The notes: a model not told the origin generated them from the sequence alone. 64,000 nt of DNA from Verrucomicrobiaceae bacterium UBA7681 (GCA_002482965.1 DLGZ01000065.1:101882-165881), one strand, 5' to 3'; positions 16,239 to 26,044 are shown, numbered from the stretch's first letter. Numbers and translations: made by a program.

Positions 16239-17663
16239 TCACCCCCCTCCACCGCCCACCATGCCCGCGTCCGGCTTCGTCATCCGGGCCGGATCAAGCG
16301 CTTCGTTCAGTTCGGCTTCAGTGATGCCGAGTTCGCCGAGGCGCTCCAGGCAGAGTTTTCTCACCGGGGTGCCGGTCTTGGCGCTGAGCTTGGCGATCTC
16401 CGCCGCCTTGTCATAGCCGATCTTGGAATTCAGGCCCGTGACCATGGCGAGGCTGTGCTCGATGAAACTGGTGCAGCGCTCCCGGTTTGCCACGATGCCC
16501 TCCACACACCGCACGCTGAGTAGGCGGGTGGCGTTGGTCAGCAGTTCGATGCTTTCCAGCAGCGCGGCGGCGAGCGCGGGCATCATAACGTTCAGCTCCA
16601 GATTGCCATTGGCGGCGCACCACGTGACGGTGGTGTCGTTCCCCATGACCCGGGCGCAGACCTGCATGAGGCTCTCGCACATCACGGGGTTCACCTTGCC
16701 GGGCATGATGGAACTGCCGGGCTGCGTAGCGGGCAGAATGATCTCGTCAATGGCGCACTGCGGGCCAGAGCTGAGCCAGCGGAGGTCGTTGGCGATCTTG
16801 AAAAGACTGGTGGCCACGGTCTTGAGCTGTCCGCTGACCTCCACGAGGCCGTCTTTCGCGGACTGTGCCTCGAAATGGTTCTGCGCTTCACGGAAGGGCA
16901 GGCCGGTCTTTTCGGCGATGAGGGCGATGGCACGTCCGGGCATCTCCGGGTGGCCATTCAAGCCGGTGCCGACCGCCGTTCCGCCGAGCGGCAGTTCCAT
17001 GATAGCGCTGAGCGCCGTGCGCACGCGACCCACGCCGAGCTCCGCCTGCCGTGCATACCCCTTGAACTCCTGGCCGAGGCGCACCGGAGTGGCGTCCATC
17101 AGATGCGTACGGCCGATTTTGAGCACGTCCCAAAACTCCACGCCCTTCGCCGCCAGCGCCTGCTGCAGGGCCTCCAACGCAGGGAGAAACTTCAGATTCA
17201 ACTCCTGTGCGACAGCGATGTGCACCGCCGTGGGAAAGGTGTCATTGCTCGACTGCCCCATGTTCACATGGTCATTCGGGTGCACGGGCTCCTTCGCGCC
17301 CAGGGGCTTCCCCGCGATCTGGCAGGCACGATTTGAGATGACCTCGTTCGCATTCATGTTCGTGCTCGTGCCGGAGCCCGTCTGATAAATGTCGATTACA
17401 AACTGCGCATCATGCCTGCCCTCGGCCACCTCCAATGCCGACTGCTCGATGAGCACGGCCTTGTCCTGCGGCAGCAATCCCAGCTCTTGGTGCGCCTGCG
17501 CGACCGCCCATTTGACTAGGCCGTAAGCATGAATGACAGGCAGCGGCACGCACCGCCCGCTGACCGGAAAATTCAGCACTGCACGCTGCGTGCTCGCCCC
17601 GTAAAGTGCCTCCGCTGGCACAGACATCTCCCCCATGCTGTCGGTTTCAGTGCGCGTGTTCAT
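16239..17663 (-). CDS. fumC: Class II fumarate hydratase (aspartase/fumarase superfamily)
   Basis: A 474-residue enzyme that hydrates fumarate to malate in the TCA cycle. The family signature GSSIMPGKVNP is at residues 316-326, with TGSGTSTNMNANEV at about 95 and the segment GRTHLMDATPVRLGQE at about 184. The ATG at 17663 gives the standard N-terminus; the longer frame upstream to 17750 is not family-like. Argininosuccinate lyase and adenylosuccinate lyase are ruled out by the TNMNANEV and HPNDHVNMGQSSND motifs, but aspartase is a close relative. Confidence 0.92.
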   Translation of the reverse strand: MNTRTETDSMGEMSVPAEALYGASTQRAVLNFPVSGRCVPLPVIHAYGLVKWAVAQAHQELGLLPQDKAVLIEQSALEVAEGRHDAQFVIDIYQTGSGTSTNMNANEVISNRACQIAGKPLGAKEPVHPNDHVNMGQSSNDTFPTAVHIAVAQELNLKFLPALEALQQALAAKGVEFWDVLKIGRTHLMDATPVRLGQEFKGYARQAELGVGRVRTALSAIMELPLGGTAVGTGLNGHPEMPGRAIALIAEKTGLPFREAQNHFEAQSAKDGLVEVSGQLKTVATSLFKIANDLRWLSSGPQCAIDEIILPATQPGSSIMPGKVNPVMCESLMQVCARVMGNDTTVTWCAANGNLELNVMMPALAAALLESIELLTNATRLLSVRCVEGIVANRERCTSFIEHSLAMVTGLNSKIGYDKAAEIAKLSAKTGTPVRKLCLERLGELGITEAELNEALDPARMTKPDAGMVGGGGG

Positions 17664-17705
17664 GGCAGTGGATACGTTCGCGAAAAGATGCGGGCAGCAA
17701 AGTCT

Positions 17706-17743
17706 AAAAAACAAAGCCGGGGATCGTTTCCGACCCCCGGCTT
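17706..17743 (-). terminator. Rho-independent terminator after the Bcp-type peroxiredoxin
   Basis: Reading on the minus strand, a 9-bp AAGCCGGGG/CCCCGGCTT stem with a 12-base loop is followed by TGTTTTTTAGAC. It is 28 bases beyond the stop of the peroxiredoxin gene. Confidence 0.8.
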
Positions 17744-17770
17744 CTGGCAAATCACCAACACACTCGAAGA

Positions 17771-18301
17771 TTACTTCACTTCAGCGAGCACGCGCTTGAT
17801 ATCAGCGGCCTGCTCTGCAGTGGCAGCCGAATAGTCCTGCCAGACGACCTTGCCATCCTTGATGAGGAAGCAACTGCGTGTGGCAAGCGAGAGCAGTCCT
17901 TTGAGCATTTTCTTAACCTTGAAGGCCTCGACAATCTTGCCTTCAGGATCAGCGATGAGGTCGTAGGGCAGCGTGAACTTGTCCTTGAACGCCTTCTGCG
18001 CTTCCGCCTTGTCGAAACTCACGCCCAGCACCTGCACGCCCTCTTTGGAGAGCTCGGCAAAGGCATCCCGCAGGGAGCAGGCCTGCTTGGTGCAGCCCGG
18101 AGTATCGGCTTTTGGATAGAAGAAAACAACCGTCGGCCCTTTTTTGTAAACATCAGCAAAGTTCACGGTGGCACCGTCCTGATTGACGCCAGAGACCACC
18201 GGAGCGGGATAGCTGACCTTTTCGCCTTCGCCGGCGACGGCAGTTCCAAAGAGTGAACTAAGCATGGACATGGCGGTAAGAAGGAAGAGGCGTTTTTTCA
18301 T
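17771..18301 (-). CDS. Exported Bcp/PrxQ-type peroxiredoxin
   Basis: A 176-residue AhpC/TSA family protein with a signal peptide (to about residue 23). The motif FYPKADTPGCTKQACSLRD holds the peroxidatic Cys70 and a resolving Cys75, the PrxQ/Bcp arrangement. It reduces peroxides with thiol reductants in the periplasm. It is 22 bases downstream of a cytochrome c/LRR gene, and a terminator follows. Confidence 0.9.
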   Translation of the reverse strand: MKKRLFLLTAMSMLSSLFGTAVAGEGEKVSYPAPVVSGVNQDGATVNFADVYKKGPTVVFFYPKADTPGCTKQACSLRDAFAELSKEGVQVLGVSFDKAEAQKAFKDKFTLPYDLIADPEGKIVEAFKVKKMLKGLLSLATRSCFLIKDGKVVWQDYSAATAEQAADIKRVLAEVK

Positions 18302-18323
18302 AAGAGGCTACGGATGGCTGGGA

Positions 18324-19289
18324 TTATTCGATGCTGGCTTTGAGACCGGGGATGGCGGCGCTGAGCTGTTTTACGCCTGGCTTGGTGGCCTTGGACTGCC
18401 AGAGATGGACATTTTTGAGGCTTTTGAGCTTCGCCAAGTGCTGCAATCCGGCGTCCGTGATCTCGGTGCCGTAAAGATTGAGCGACTCGAGTTTTTTCAA
18501 ACCGATCAGTGATTCGAGACCGGCGTCGGTGATTTTGGTCTGGCGCAGGTCCAGCGAAACCAGCCGCGGCAGCTGCGCGATGGTCTTCAACGCAGCGTCC
18601 GTGATGATGGTGCGCCCCAGATCGAGCTGAACAATGTTTTCCTTAAGCGGCAGAATTTCGGCAACCTTGGCGTCATCGCACTTCGAGACCCCCGTGAGGA
18701 AATCGACCCGCAGCAGCGGGCTGTCCACCTTCACCGGAGAGACCTGGGCACCGGCGGCCTTCGCCTTGGCCAGCACCTCATCCGAGAGCGGCTTCACCTC
18801 TTTTTCAAGGGCGGCATAGAATAGGTCATGCGGACGGGGGGTGTATGGCTTGGTGGACTCCGTCATCGCGCCGGCGGGCATGCCCTCAACGCTGCCGATC
18901 CAGCCGCCGAAGTTGGCACCCTCCTGAATCCAGGTCTTGAGCAGGGCGATTTCTTCCTTGGTCAAATCCTCGCCCTTGGAGGGCATGTGGGCGTCGTCGT
19001 CCTTCGGCAGCGTGACGGACTCGTAGATGCCGCTCTTGTCCGGCGCACCAGGCGTGAGCACCGGGCCGTTTTCACTGCCTTTCAGGATGGCCCAGGAGGC
19101 ATCCAGCCGCAGGCCTGCCTTGGGTTCCTTTTTCTGGCCATTTTCCACATGCGGAGCCTTGTGGCAGTCCATGCACTTCTTAGTAATAGCAGGCAGGAGG
19201 TCCTTTTCGAAGTTGACCGCCGCCTGTGCCGAAGACGCCAGCAGGCAGGCATTGATAATGAGTGAGAAACGAAACGCCGGAGTGGACAT
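18324..19289 (-). CDS. Exported cytochrome c-like domain plus leucine-rich-repeat protein
   Basis: A 321-residue protein with a signal peptide (MSTPAFRFSLIINACLLASSAQA). Residues about 25-130 form a planctomycete-type cytochrome c domain with one CMDCH heme motif and GLRLDASWAILKG. Residues about 195-320 form leucine-rich repeats with period about 24, seen as ITDAALKTIAQLPRLVSLDL and similar units. An ATG at 19289 is used because the 39 residues upstream are not signal-like. The role is unknown; the order suggests an operon with the Bcp-type peroxiredoxin. Confidence 0.82.
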   Translation of the reverse strand: MSTPAFRFSLIINACLLASSAQAAVNFEKDLLPAITKKCMDCHKAPHVENGQKKEPKAGLRLDASWAILKGSENGPVLTPGAPDKSGIYESVTLPKDDDAHMPSKGEDLTKEEIALLKTWIQEGANFGGWIGSVEGMPAGAMTESTKPYTPRPHDLFYAALEKEVKPLSDEVLAKAKAAGAQVSPVKVDSPLLRVDFLTGVSKCDDAKVAEILPLKENIVQLDLGRTIITDAALKTIAQLPRLVSLDLRQTKITDAGLESLIGLKKLESLNLYGTEITDAGLQHLAKLKSLKNVHLWQSKATKPGVKQLSAAIPGLKASIE

Positions 19290-19415
19290 GAGGTAGGATA
19301 AAGGTAATAGACTAAAAAGATTGCGTGGCACACCTGCCCGCGAGATTTTGGGAGGAGGGATAACGCTTGCTTGTTCCTCTTGTTTCAGAGAATTAATGAC
19401 AACCAACTTAGGACA

Positions 19416-20750
19416 ATGAGCACACCACCCACCCTACCGGCCCCGTCATCCTCCAAAGTCCAGATCGAAGCAGACACGCTGCTGCGCCGCAATACGCTGG
19501 CCATCGTCATGGGTGGTGGGGCAGGAACAAGACTTTTCCCGCTGACTGAAAACCGGGCCAAGCCCGCCGTACCGCTCGCCGGAAAGTACCGCATCGTCGA
19601 CATCCCGATCAGCAATTGCATCAATTCCGGGCTGCGTCAGGTGTATGTGCTCACCCAGTACAACAGCGCCTCCCTGAACCGCCATCTCGCCCGCACCTAC
19701 CGCTTTGACCAGTTCACCCGCGGCTTTGTCGAAGTGCTCGCGGCCCAGCAGACCCCCGAAGGCGAGCGCTGGTATCAGGGCACCGCTGATGCCGTGCGGC
19801 AAAACCTACGCTACTTCCTCGAAGGCGACTACGACTACTACCTCATCCTTAGCGGTGACCAGCTCTACCGCATGGACTACCGCACGATCATGCGGCAGCA
19901 CATCGCCACCAATGCGGACATCACCATCGCCACGATCCCTGTCGATGCCGAGGCCGCCACATCGTTTGGCATCATGCATTCCGATGAAAGCGGGAAGATC
20001 TACGAATTCGTCGAGAAGCCCAAGGACCCCGCAGTGCTGGATACGCTGCGCATTCCGCCGTCCACACTGAAGACGATGGGCATCGATCCGACGGAGGCGC
20101 GTTTCCAGGCCTCCATGGGCATCTACCTGTTCCATCGTGACGTGCTCATCGAATGCCTCGACAACACGCTCAACGATTTCGGCAAGCACATCATCCCGGC
20201 CGCGATCAAGAACAAGCGCGTCTATAACTTCAACTTCCAGGGCTACTGGGAGGACATCGGAACCATCCGCAATTTCTTCGACGCCAACCTCGACCTCTGC
20301 CGTCTGGTGCCGCAGTTCGACTTCTTTGAAAGCTCCGCACCCATCTTCACCCACGCCCGCTTCCTGCCTGCCACCAAGATCAACGGTGCCACCATTCGCG
20401 GTGCACTGATCGCCGACGGCAGCGTGCTCACCGACGCCCACATCGAAACCGCCGTCATCGGCCTGCGCGCCAAGATTGAGCCCGGCACCACCATCCGTGA
20501 CTGCATCATCATGGGTGCAGATTACTATGCAGGTGCCGTTGGCACCGACCCCAACCGCCCGCCTCCCGGCATCGGCCGCAACTGCCGCATCGAACGCGCC
20601 ATCATCGACAAGAACGTCCACATCGGCGACAACGTGGTCATCACTCCCGAAGGCAAGCCGGACAACATGGACGGTGAAAACTTCTACATTCGCGACGGCA
20701 TCATCTGCATTCCGAAAGACGCCATCATCCCGTCCGGGACGTGGATCTGA
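19416..20750 (+). CDS. glgC: Glucose-1-phosphate adenylyltransferase
   Basis: A 444-residue nucleotidyltransferase that makes ADP-glucose for glycogen synthesis. The N-terminal domain has VMGGGAGTRLFPLTENRAKPAVPLAGKYR and RIVDIPISNCINSGL; the middle has YWEDIGTIRNFFDANLDLC; the C-terminal left-handed beta-helix has repeated hexapeptides. The start at 19416 has an AGGA sequence seven bases upstream; a longer frame from 19371 adds no homologous part. It stands alone between divergent and convergent neighbours. Confidence 0.93.
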   Translation: MSTPPTLPAPSSSKVQIEADTLLRRNTLAIVMGGGAGTRLFPLTENRAKPAVPLAGKYRIVDIPISNCINSGLRQVYVLTQYNSASLNRHLARTYRFDQFTRGFVEVLAAQQTPEGERWYQGTADAVRQNLRYFLEGDYDYYLILSGDQLYRMDYRTIMRQHIATNADITIATIPVDAEAATSFGIMHSDESGKIYEFVEKPKDPAVLDTLRIPPSTLKTMGIDPTEARFQASMGIYLFHRDVLIECLDNTLNDFGKHIIPAAIKNKRVYNFNFQGYWEDIGTIRNFFDANLDLCRLVPQFDFFESSAPIFTHARFLPATKINGATIRGALIADGSVLTDAHIETAVIGLRAKIEPGTTIRDCIIMGADYYAGAVGTDPNRPPPGIGRNCRIERAIIDKNVHIGDNVVITPEGKPDNMDGENFYIRDGIICIPKDAIIPSGTWI

Positions 20751-20828
20751 GCCACGCCAAAAAAGACTAACGCTAGCAAAGGGGGGATGCGTTAAAAGCA
20801 TCACCATGAAGCATGCCGCCCAGGAGTT

Positions 20829-21545
20829 CTACGTCGTGGGTTTCTGAGGCGGAGCCTGCTGCCGCCGAATGTGATCGGCACAGAGAATGAAGCCAAAGAA
20901 GAGGGCCACGCAAACGCCCACCAGTCGGTTCAGGAAGGCAGCTTCGTCGTTCCTCATCTCGGCCATTATTTCAGCCACCGCTACAACCTCACCATGGAAG
21001 AGCGGACTTGCCGCCTTCAAGACGACCAGGTCCGCCGCAGTGAAGCGACTGGCGTCGGACCCGGTTCGCCGAAGAATGTCCGGCAAGGTTTTGGCATCCT
21101 CGTTGATAACGATCAAGCCATGGCGGCCCATTTCCGGCCCGCCTTCGTCGTCATAGAGCAAGACCACCACCCGCTGTCCTTTTTTCAGGTGACCGTAGGT
21201 GCTCCAGTCCGGTTCCAGTTGCTGATATTTGTCTTGTTCAAAACTGGTGTCCAGCCGGGCGGTCGTGGCACCCGCCAGTTTAGCAATTCTCCCATACATG
21301 GCTTCAATGCGAAGAGTACAGGCCTCCTCGAGCAAGATCTTTGCAGCGGATTGGTGGACCTGTGCTGATGACGAGATCACCACTCCAATCAAAGCAGCGT
21401 CTGAGGACGTGAGATAGGCAGGGCGGCTGGATGCGTCGTAGATCGCCAATTCCTCGGGTGAGGTGCCGAGCGGAATAATCGCTGGCGGACGCGACTCCCG
21501 CGCGATGCAGCAAGTCGTCAGTCCAAGCAGCAGGATCCACCGCAT
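20829..21545 (-). CDS. Exported or lipid-anchored protein of unknown function
   Basis: A 238-residue protein. The N-terminus MRWILLLGLTTCCIARES looks like a short lipoprotein-type signal with Cys12 or 13. A C-terminal hydrophobic helix (LVGVCVALFFGFILCADHI) precedes a basic tail. The middle is not recognised. It begins 4 bases after the aroC stop, so it is in the same transcript. Codon use is slightly less GC-rich than that of its neighbours. Confidence 0.6.
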   Translation of the reverse strand: MRWILLLGLTTCCIARESRPPAIIPLGTSPEELAIYDASSRPAYLTSSDAALIGVVISSSAQVHQSAAKILLEEACTLRIEAMYGRIAKLAGATTARLDTSFEQDKYQQLEPDWSTYGHLKKGQRVVVLLYDDEGGPEMGRHGLIVINEDAKTLPDILRRTGSDASRFTAADLVVLKAASPLFHGEVVAVAEIMAEMRNDEAAFLNRLVGVCVALFFGFILCADHIRRQQAPPQKPTT

Positions 21546-21549
21546 CACA

Positions 21550-22635
21550 TCACCCCCGCAGCGCCCTTTGGCGCAGAAAGTGGTCTGCCAGCACCAGATG
21601 CACCATCGCCTCCACCATCGGCACGGCGCGTGGCAGCACGCAGGCATCGTGACGACCGCGTGCGGAGAGCGTCGTGTCCACGCCGGTGTTCGTCACGGTC
21701 TTCTGCTCACGCAGCACCGTGGCCGTAGGTTTGAAGGCGACACGAAAGACGATCTCCTCCCCGTTGCTGATGCCACCCTGAATACCGCCGCTGCGGTTGG
21801 TGCGGGTGCGGACCTCCGTGCCGTCCATGTAAAACTCGTCGTTGTGCTCCAATCCTGTCATTTTGCTGCCGGCGAAGCCGCTGCCGATTTCAAATCCCTT
21901 CGTGGCAGGCAGGCTCATCATCGCCTTGGCCAGATCAGCCTCCAGCTTGTCGAATACCGGCTCGCCTAGGCCGGGCGGCACACCGCGCACGACGCACTCG
22001 ATCACACCGCCGACGCTGTTGCCTTCGCTGCGGATGTTCTCAATCAGCTCGATCATTTTCTCCGCCGCGACAGGGTCGCATGTACGCACAATGTTGGATT
22101 CAATCACCGCCGAAGTCAGCTCCGCGCCCACTGGCACTTTCGCCTCGATGTTCTGCACCGACTTGACGTAGGCGAGGCATTCATAGCCGCTGAGCGAGTG
22201 CTGCAAAACCTTGCGCGCAATGGCACCGGCAGCCACACGGCCAATCGTTTCGCGGGCGCTGGACCGGCCCCCGCCAGACACGGCGCGGATGCCATACTTG
22301 GCATCGTACGTGTAATCCGCATGGCTGGGCCGATAGGCCTGCTGCATCTCCGTATAGGCCGAAGGACGCTGATCCGTATTGCGCACCAAAATGCCAATAG
22401 GGGTGCCGAGCGTGAGGCCATCGAGCACACCAGAGAGAATCTCTGCCTTGTCGTCTTCTTTGCGCGGCGTGACGATCTTGCTCTGGCCGGGGCGGCGGCG
22501 GTCGAGTTCGGCCTGGATGTCCTCCACGGTGAGGGGAATGCGTGGCGGGCAGCCGTCGATGACGACGCCTACGCCGATGCCGTGGGATTCACCCCAGGTG
22601 CTGATGTGGAAAAGGGTACCGAGACTGCTGGACAT
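21550..22635 (-). CDS. aroC: Chorismate synthase
   Basis: A 361-residue enzyme of the shikimate pathway that turns EPSP into chorismate with reduced FMN. Diagnostic parts are FHISTWGESHGIGVGVVIDGCPPRI, the arginine-rich QAELDRRRPGQSKI, and the flavin-binding region GGGRSSARETIGRVAAGAIA. Length and order of motifs are normal. Confidence 0.95.
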   Translation of the reverse strand: MSSSLGTLFHISTWGESHGIGVGVVIDGCPPRIPLTVEDIQAELDRRRPGQSKIVTPRKEDDKAEILSGVLDGLTLGTPIGILVRNTDQRPSAYTEMQQAYRPSHADYTYDAKYGIRAVSGGGRSSARETIGRVAAGAIARKVLQHSLSGYECLAYVKSVQNIEAKVPVGAELTSAVIESNIVRTCDPVAAEKMIELIENIRSEGNSVGGVIECVVRGVPPGLGEPVFDKLEADLAKAMMSLPATKGFEIGSGFAGSKMTGLEHNDEFYMDGTEVRTRTNRSGGIQGGISNGEEIVFRVAFKPTATVLREQKTVTNTGVDTTLSARGRHDACVLPRAVPMVEAMVHLVLADHFLRQRALRG

Positions 22636-22709
22636 GGACTGTCATCATGCGGCAATCCGCCCCGGGTTCAAGATGGTTGTGTGCTGGTGTGAATTCAGCA
22701 TACTGCTTT

Positions 22710-23465
22710 ATGATCCTTCCCCGCTGGCTGCTCACGATCTTCGGCTGTGCCACACTCACCTCGCACCTGCACGGCGCGGAAACGGCGGATTACGAAGGCG
22801 GGCGCTACCACCTCTACCGAGTGGACAAGGCCGACTGGTCTCGCCTGCAACTCGCCTGGCTAGGCGACAACGGCCAGCCGCTCGGAGATTTCAACGGCCT
22901 GCGCCGCCAGCTGGCCACTCGCCAAAAGCAGATCATCTTCGCCACCAACGCCGGCATCTACGAACGCGGCCCAAAACCCTGCGGCCTGACCATCTGCGCC
23001 AGCAAGGAACTAGTGCCGCTGAATCTGCAGCCAGGTGAAGGCAATTTCTTCCTCAAGCCCAACGGCATCTTCTACCTCGACGACCAGACCGGCCCCGGCG
23101 TGATGGAAGCGGCGGAATTTGCCAAAAGCGGACTCACACCGCGACTCGCCACCCAATCCGGCCCGCTGATGATGCGCAAGGGCGTCATCCATCCCGCCTT
23201 CCAGGTGAACTCCCCCAACAAACGCCTGCGCAATGCCGTGGGCGTGCGCAAAAAGGACGGGCAGATCATCTTTGCGATGAGCGACCGTGAAGATGCCGTG
23301 AAAGGCCGCGTGACGTTTCACCAGTTCACCCGCTTCTTCCAGCACCTCGGCTGTGAAGACGCCCTGTATCTCGACGGCGACATCTCCAACATGCTCATCG
23401 ATCCGAAACCAGACGCCAAGTTCACCCCGAACACCTTCGCGGGGATGTTTTTCGTGACCGACTGA
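22710..23465 (+). CDS. Exported phosphodiester glycosidase family protein (NAGPA/DUF2233-like)
   Basis: A 251-residue protein with a signal peptide (to about HLHGAET). Family marks are IFATNAGIYERGPKPCGLTI, SGPLMMRKGVIHPAF, NAVGVRKKDGQIIFAMSD and CEDALYLDGDISNML. This is a fuller version of the family pattern than the first gene of the window. The ATG at 22710 gives the signal peptide; the upstream frame to 22647 does not. It is convergent with the flavoprotein gene at 23469. Confidence 0.85.
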   Translation: MILPRWLLTIFGCATLTSHLHGAETADYEGGRYHLYRVDKADWSRLQLAWLGDNGQPLGDFNGLRRQLATRQKQIIFATNAGIYERGPKPCGLTICASKELVPLNLQPGEGNFFLKPNGIFYLDDQTGPGVMEAAEFAKSGLTPRLATQSGPLMMRKGVIHPAFQVNSPNKRLRNAVGVRKKDGQIIFAMSDREDAVKGRVTFHQFTRFFQHLGCEDALYLDGDISNMLIDPKPDAKFTPNTFAGMFFVTD

Positions 23466-23468
23466 GGA

Positions 23469-25019
23469 TCACGCCTCAGACGTCTTCTCCGCCATCATCA
23501 CCGGTGCGGTGGCTGGAGTCGGTGCCAGCCAGGTGGTGATCTCCGCCTTGATCCAGACCTTGATCCCCGCCCACAGCAAGCGCGCGGCTGTGGGGTCAGG
23601 CGACAGGCTCATGAACGGCATCCAGACGTGCCCGTTGTTGGCGCGTCCGTAGATGCCCTTGCGCCGGCGCTCCTGCGCGAGGTGCACGAAGCGGCGGTTA
23701 TAGAAAGCCATGAATCCGCCAAAAAAGGCACCCGCTTTCCCTTCATACGGCATCTGTTTCCACTCGGACTCCGGCGAATCATACACTCCCCGCACCGGGC
23801 CGAGGAAATACGCGGAGAGGTCCAGCAGAAACGTCGCATTCACCAGCTCAGCGTCACCCATGTAGGAATATTTGTCCTTATACAGCGCGTTGAACCACAG
23901 GCGATAGCTGCGCGGGTAGGCCATGTTCAGGTAGTCGGTGATCTTCTGGGTATTTTCCCCCGCCAGGTTCCTCTCCACCATATCGACCGCTGCAGACACC
24001 GTGTGGCCACAGTAGTCGAGACCATGGCTGTACAAGGGGTCCATGAACCCGGCCGCGTCACCGACCATGACCCAGCGGTTGCCAGCGATGCGCTCGGAGC
24101 GGTACGCGAGGTTCTTGTAATAGAAGGTGTCGTCAGCATCCGGCACGGCGTTTTCAAACATGAGCCGGCCAATCGGCTGCGTCATCAAATGAGCCTGCAG
24201 CCGTGCAATGAGAGACGGCCCCTCCGGCAGGGTGAAAAACCGCCGGTCCCAGGTGATGCCAGCGCTGTAGCTGCCATCGGACAGCGGGATGATCCAGCAC
24301 CACCAGCCATGCCCCATGAGATGATTCGTGGCCGTGGTGCGGAGAGCGCTCACGTTTTTCATGAGCTTCGGGTGCATCTTGCGGCTCTTGTAGCTGTCGA
24401 GCCCGTTCACGTTGCGGAAGCGGCACCAAATGGACGAGGTGGGGTGCTCGCTCTCCATGCTGCGGTGCAGCCCGAGTTTCTTCGAAAGCACGGCAGCCTT
24501 GCCGGAGGCATCAATCAGCCAGCGCGTGGTCACCGTGCGCATCTGCCCTTCCTGCGGCATGATTTCCAGCGTGTGCGGTGCCTCATCTTCCGAGAGCGTG
24601 ATGGTTTTGATCGTGGCCGGGCGCAGCAGTTCGCAGCCGAAGTCACAGGCCTCCTTGAGCAGGTGCTCGTCGAGGATGGCCCGATCAAGCTGGAAGGTCG
24701 GCAGCCGAGCCTGGTAGCGCGGTCCGATTTCGGTGAGATCCCCTACGTCATCATCAGGCGTCCTGCAAAACCACATGCGCAGACCGTGTTTTTGATAGTG
24801 ATGCGCACTCAGATGATGCCCCTGATGCAAGACTCGGGTCAGGAAGCAGCCCGCCACTTCGGAGGTGCTTTCGCCCACTTTGCGATCAAACTGCACCGTG
24901 CGTTCAACAATGAGAATGCGCATGGCCGGGTGCTCACGCTTGAGCATCATTCCAGCCGATGCGCCGGAAAATGCGCCTCCCATGATGACCATATCGTAAT
25001 CTGTGCTAGTTGAGGTCAT
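23469..25019 (-). CDS. Flavin-dependent halogenase-like FAD oxidoreductase
   Basis: A 516-residue FAD protein. The N-terminus has the Rossmann pattern GGAFSGASA (residues 14-22), followed by GESTSE at 49-54. A second FAD motif, VGDAAGFMDPLYSHGLDYCG, lies in the middle. The halogenase motif WxWxIP is present as WCWIIP at 240-245. The C-terminal region is typical of the tryptophan-halogenase-like group. Members either halogenate aromatic, often carrier-bound, substrates or act as oxidoreductases; which applies here is not decided by sequence. It is the outermost gene of a lipid/polyketide-like block and is divergent from an acyltransferase gene. Confidence 0.82.
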   Translation of the reverse strand: MTSTSTDYDMVIMGGAFSGASAGMMLKREHPAMRILIVERTVQFDRKVGESTSEVAGCFLTRVLHQGHHLSAHHYQKHGLRMWFCRTPDDDVGDLTEIGPRYQARLPTFQLDRAILDEHLLKEACDFGCELLRPATIKTITLSEDEAPHTLEIMPQEGQMRTVTTRWLIDASGKAAVLSKKLGLHRSMESEHPTSSIWCRFRNVNGLDSYKSRKMHPKLMKNVSALRTTATNHLMGHGWWCWIIPLSDGSYSAGITWDRRFFTLPEGPSLIARLQAHLMTQPIGRLMFENAVPDADDTFYYKNLAYRSERIAGNRWVMVGDAAGFMDPLYSHGLDYCGHTVSAAVDMVERNLAGENTQKITDYLNMAYPRSYRLWFNALYKDKYSYMGDAELVNATFLLDLSAYFLGPVRGVYDSPESEWKQMPYEGKAGAFFGGFMAFYNRRFVHLAQERRRKGIYGRANNGHVWMPFMSLSPDPTAARLLWAGIKVWIKAEITTWLAPTPATAPVMMAEKTSEA

Positions 25020-25108
25020 GCATGCAAGTGGTGAAAAAGTCGGTTGTCGGAAGCAGTGTGACAGTCGAAACAGAACGTCTCATTCCATCCATGCTACGCC
25101 TTTAAATA

Positions 25109-26044
25109 ATGCTGTCCGCTGATTCTGCAACCCACGAGCCGAACGCGCCGCCCCCTCCTCCGCGTATGGGTCTGCATGATGCATGCTGGACGGAGGCGAT
25201 TTTGTCTCTCATGCGCTGGGTGCCCGCGCCGGTCTTCACCCTGTTCGCCTATCCCATCACCGCCATTGCTTACATTCTGGCGGTGGAGCCGCGTGAGGCC
25301 ATCCGTGCCAATCTCAGCGCCCTCATTCCCGGCAAAGGCTCCAGTTGTCTGGCAGGATTTCAGGTCTTCCTCCAGTTTTCGCTGACCTATCTCGACCGGC
25401 TCTGGTATCTGCATTTTCAGCGCAAGATCGACTGGGAGATCATCGGCGAAGGAGACTTCGAGGATCTGGAAAAACATCCGGGCGGAGCGCTGATCTTCAC
25501 CGTGCATTCGGGCAACTACGACATCGGCGCCAGCCTCTTCGCACGCAAATTCACCCGGCCCGTCCACACCGTCCGCATGCAGGAGGCCTCGGACTCGCTG
25601 AAAAAGCTGCGCAAGAAGGAACTGTGTGACGAGGAGGGCCGTGAGCCGAATCTGCACGTTCATTACAACGAACCCGGCGGCCATCTAGGCATGGAGCTCT
25701 GCCGCCTGCTCCTCGCAGGAGAAGTCGTCTGCGTGCAGGGCGACCGTGTGCTGGGTGAGGTGACCCCCACTCATGCCAGCATTGATGGCCTGACTTACAA
25801 AATCCCGCGCGGGCCGCTGGTACTCGCGGAGGTGACCGGCGTGCCGTGTTACCCCGTGTTTCTCAGCCGGAGGGGCCGGCTCGCCTACCGCATCGAGATT
25901 GGCAAACCCTTCTTCGAGGGCGGGCGCAAGCACAAGGCCGCCGAGATCAGCGCTGCCTGGCTCCCGGTGTTGCACAATTTTCTTTTGCGGCACTGGGACC
26001 AATGGTTTGTCTTTGAACCGCTCGTCACACGTGACCCGCCATGA
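25109..26044 (+). CDS. LpxL/HtrB-like lysophospholipid acyltransferase
   Basis: A 311-residue protein of the LPLAT superfamily. The catalytic HxxxxD motif is HSGNYD (His133, Asp138), followed by CVQGDRVLG and YPVFLSRRG. An N-terminal hydrophobic region is present. Lipid A acyltransferases add acyl chains to lipid A; relatives in aryl-polyene clusters transfer polyene acyl chains. The stop overlaps the next start by ATGA. Confidence 0.85.
   Translation: MLSADSATHEPNAPPPPPRMGLHDACWTEAILSLMRWVPAPVFTLFAYPITAIAYILAVEPREAIRANLSALIPGKGSSCLAGFQVFLQFSLTYLDRLWYLHFQRKIDWEIIGEGDFEDLEKHPGGALIFTVHSGNYDIGASLFARKFTRPVHTVRMQEASDSLKKLRKKELCDEEGREPNLHVHYNEPGGHLGMELCRLLLAGEVVCVQGDRVLGEVTPTHASIDGLTYKIPRGPLVLAEVTGVPCYPVFLSRRGRLAYRIEIGKPFFEGGRKHKAAEISAAWLPVLHNFLLRHWDQWFVFEPLVTRDPP

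Noticed and set aside
23628..25013. 461-codon plus-strand frame antisense to the halogenase-like gene
   Set aside because: It has no motif, and the minus-strand protein has two FAD motifs and WxWxIP.
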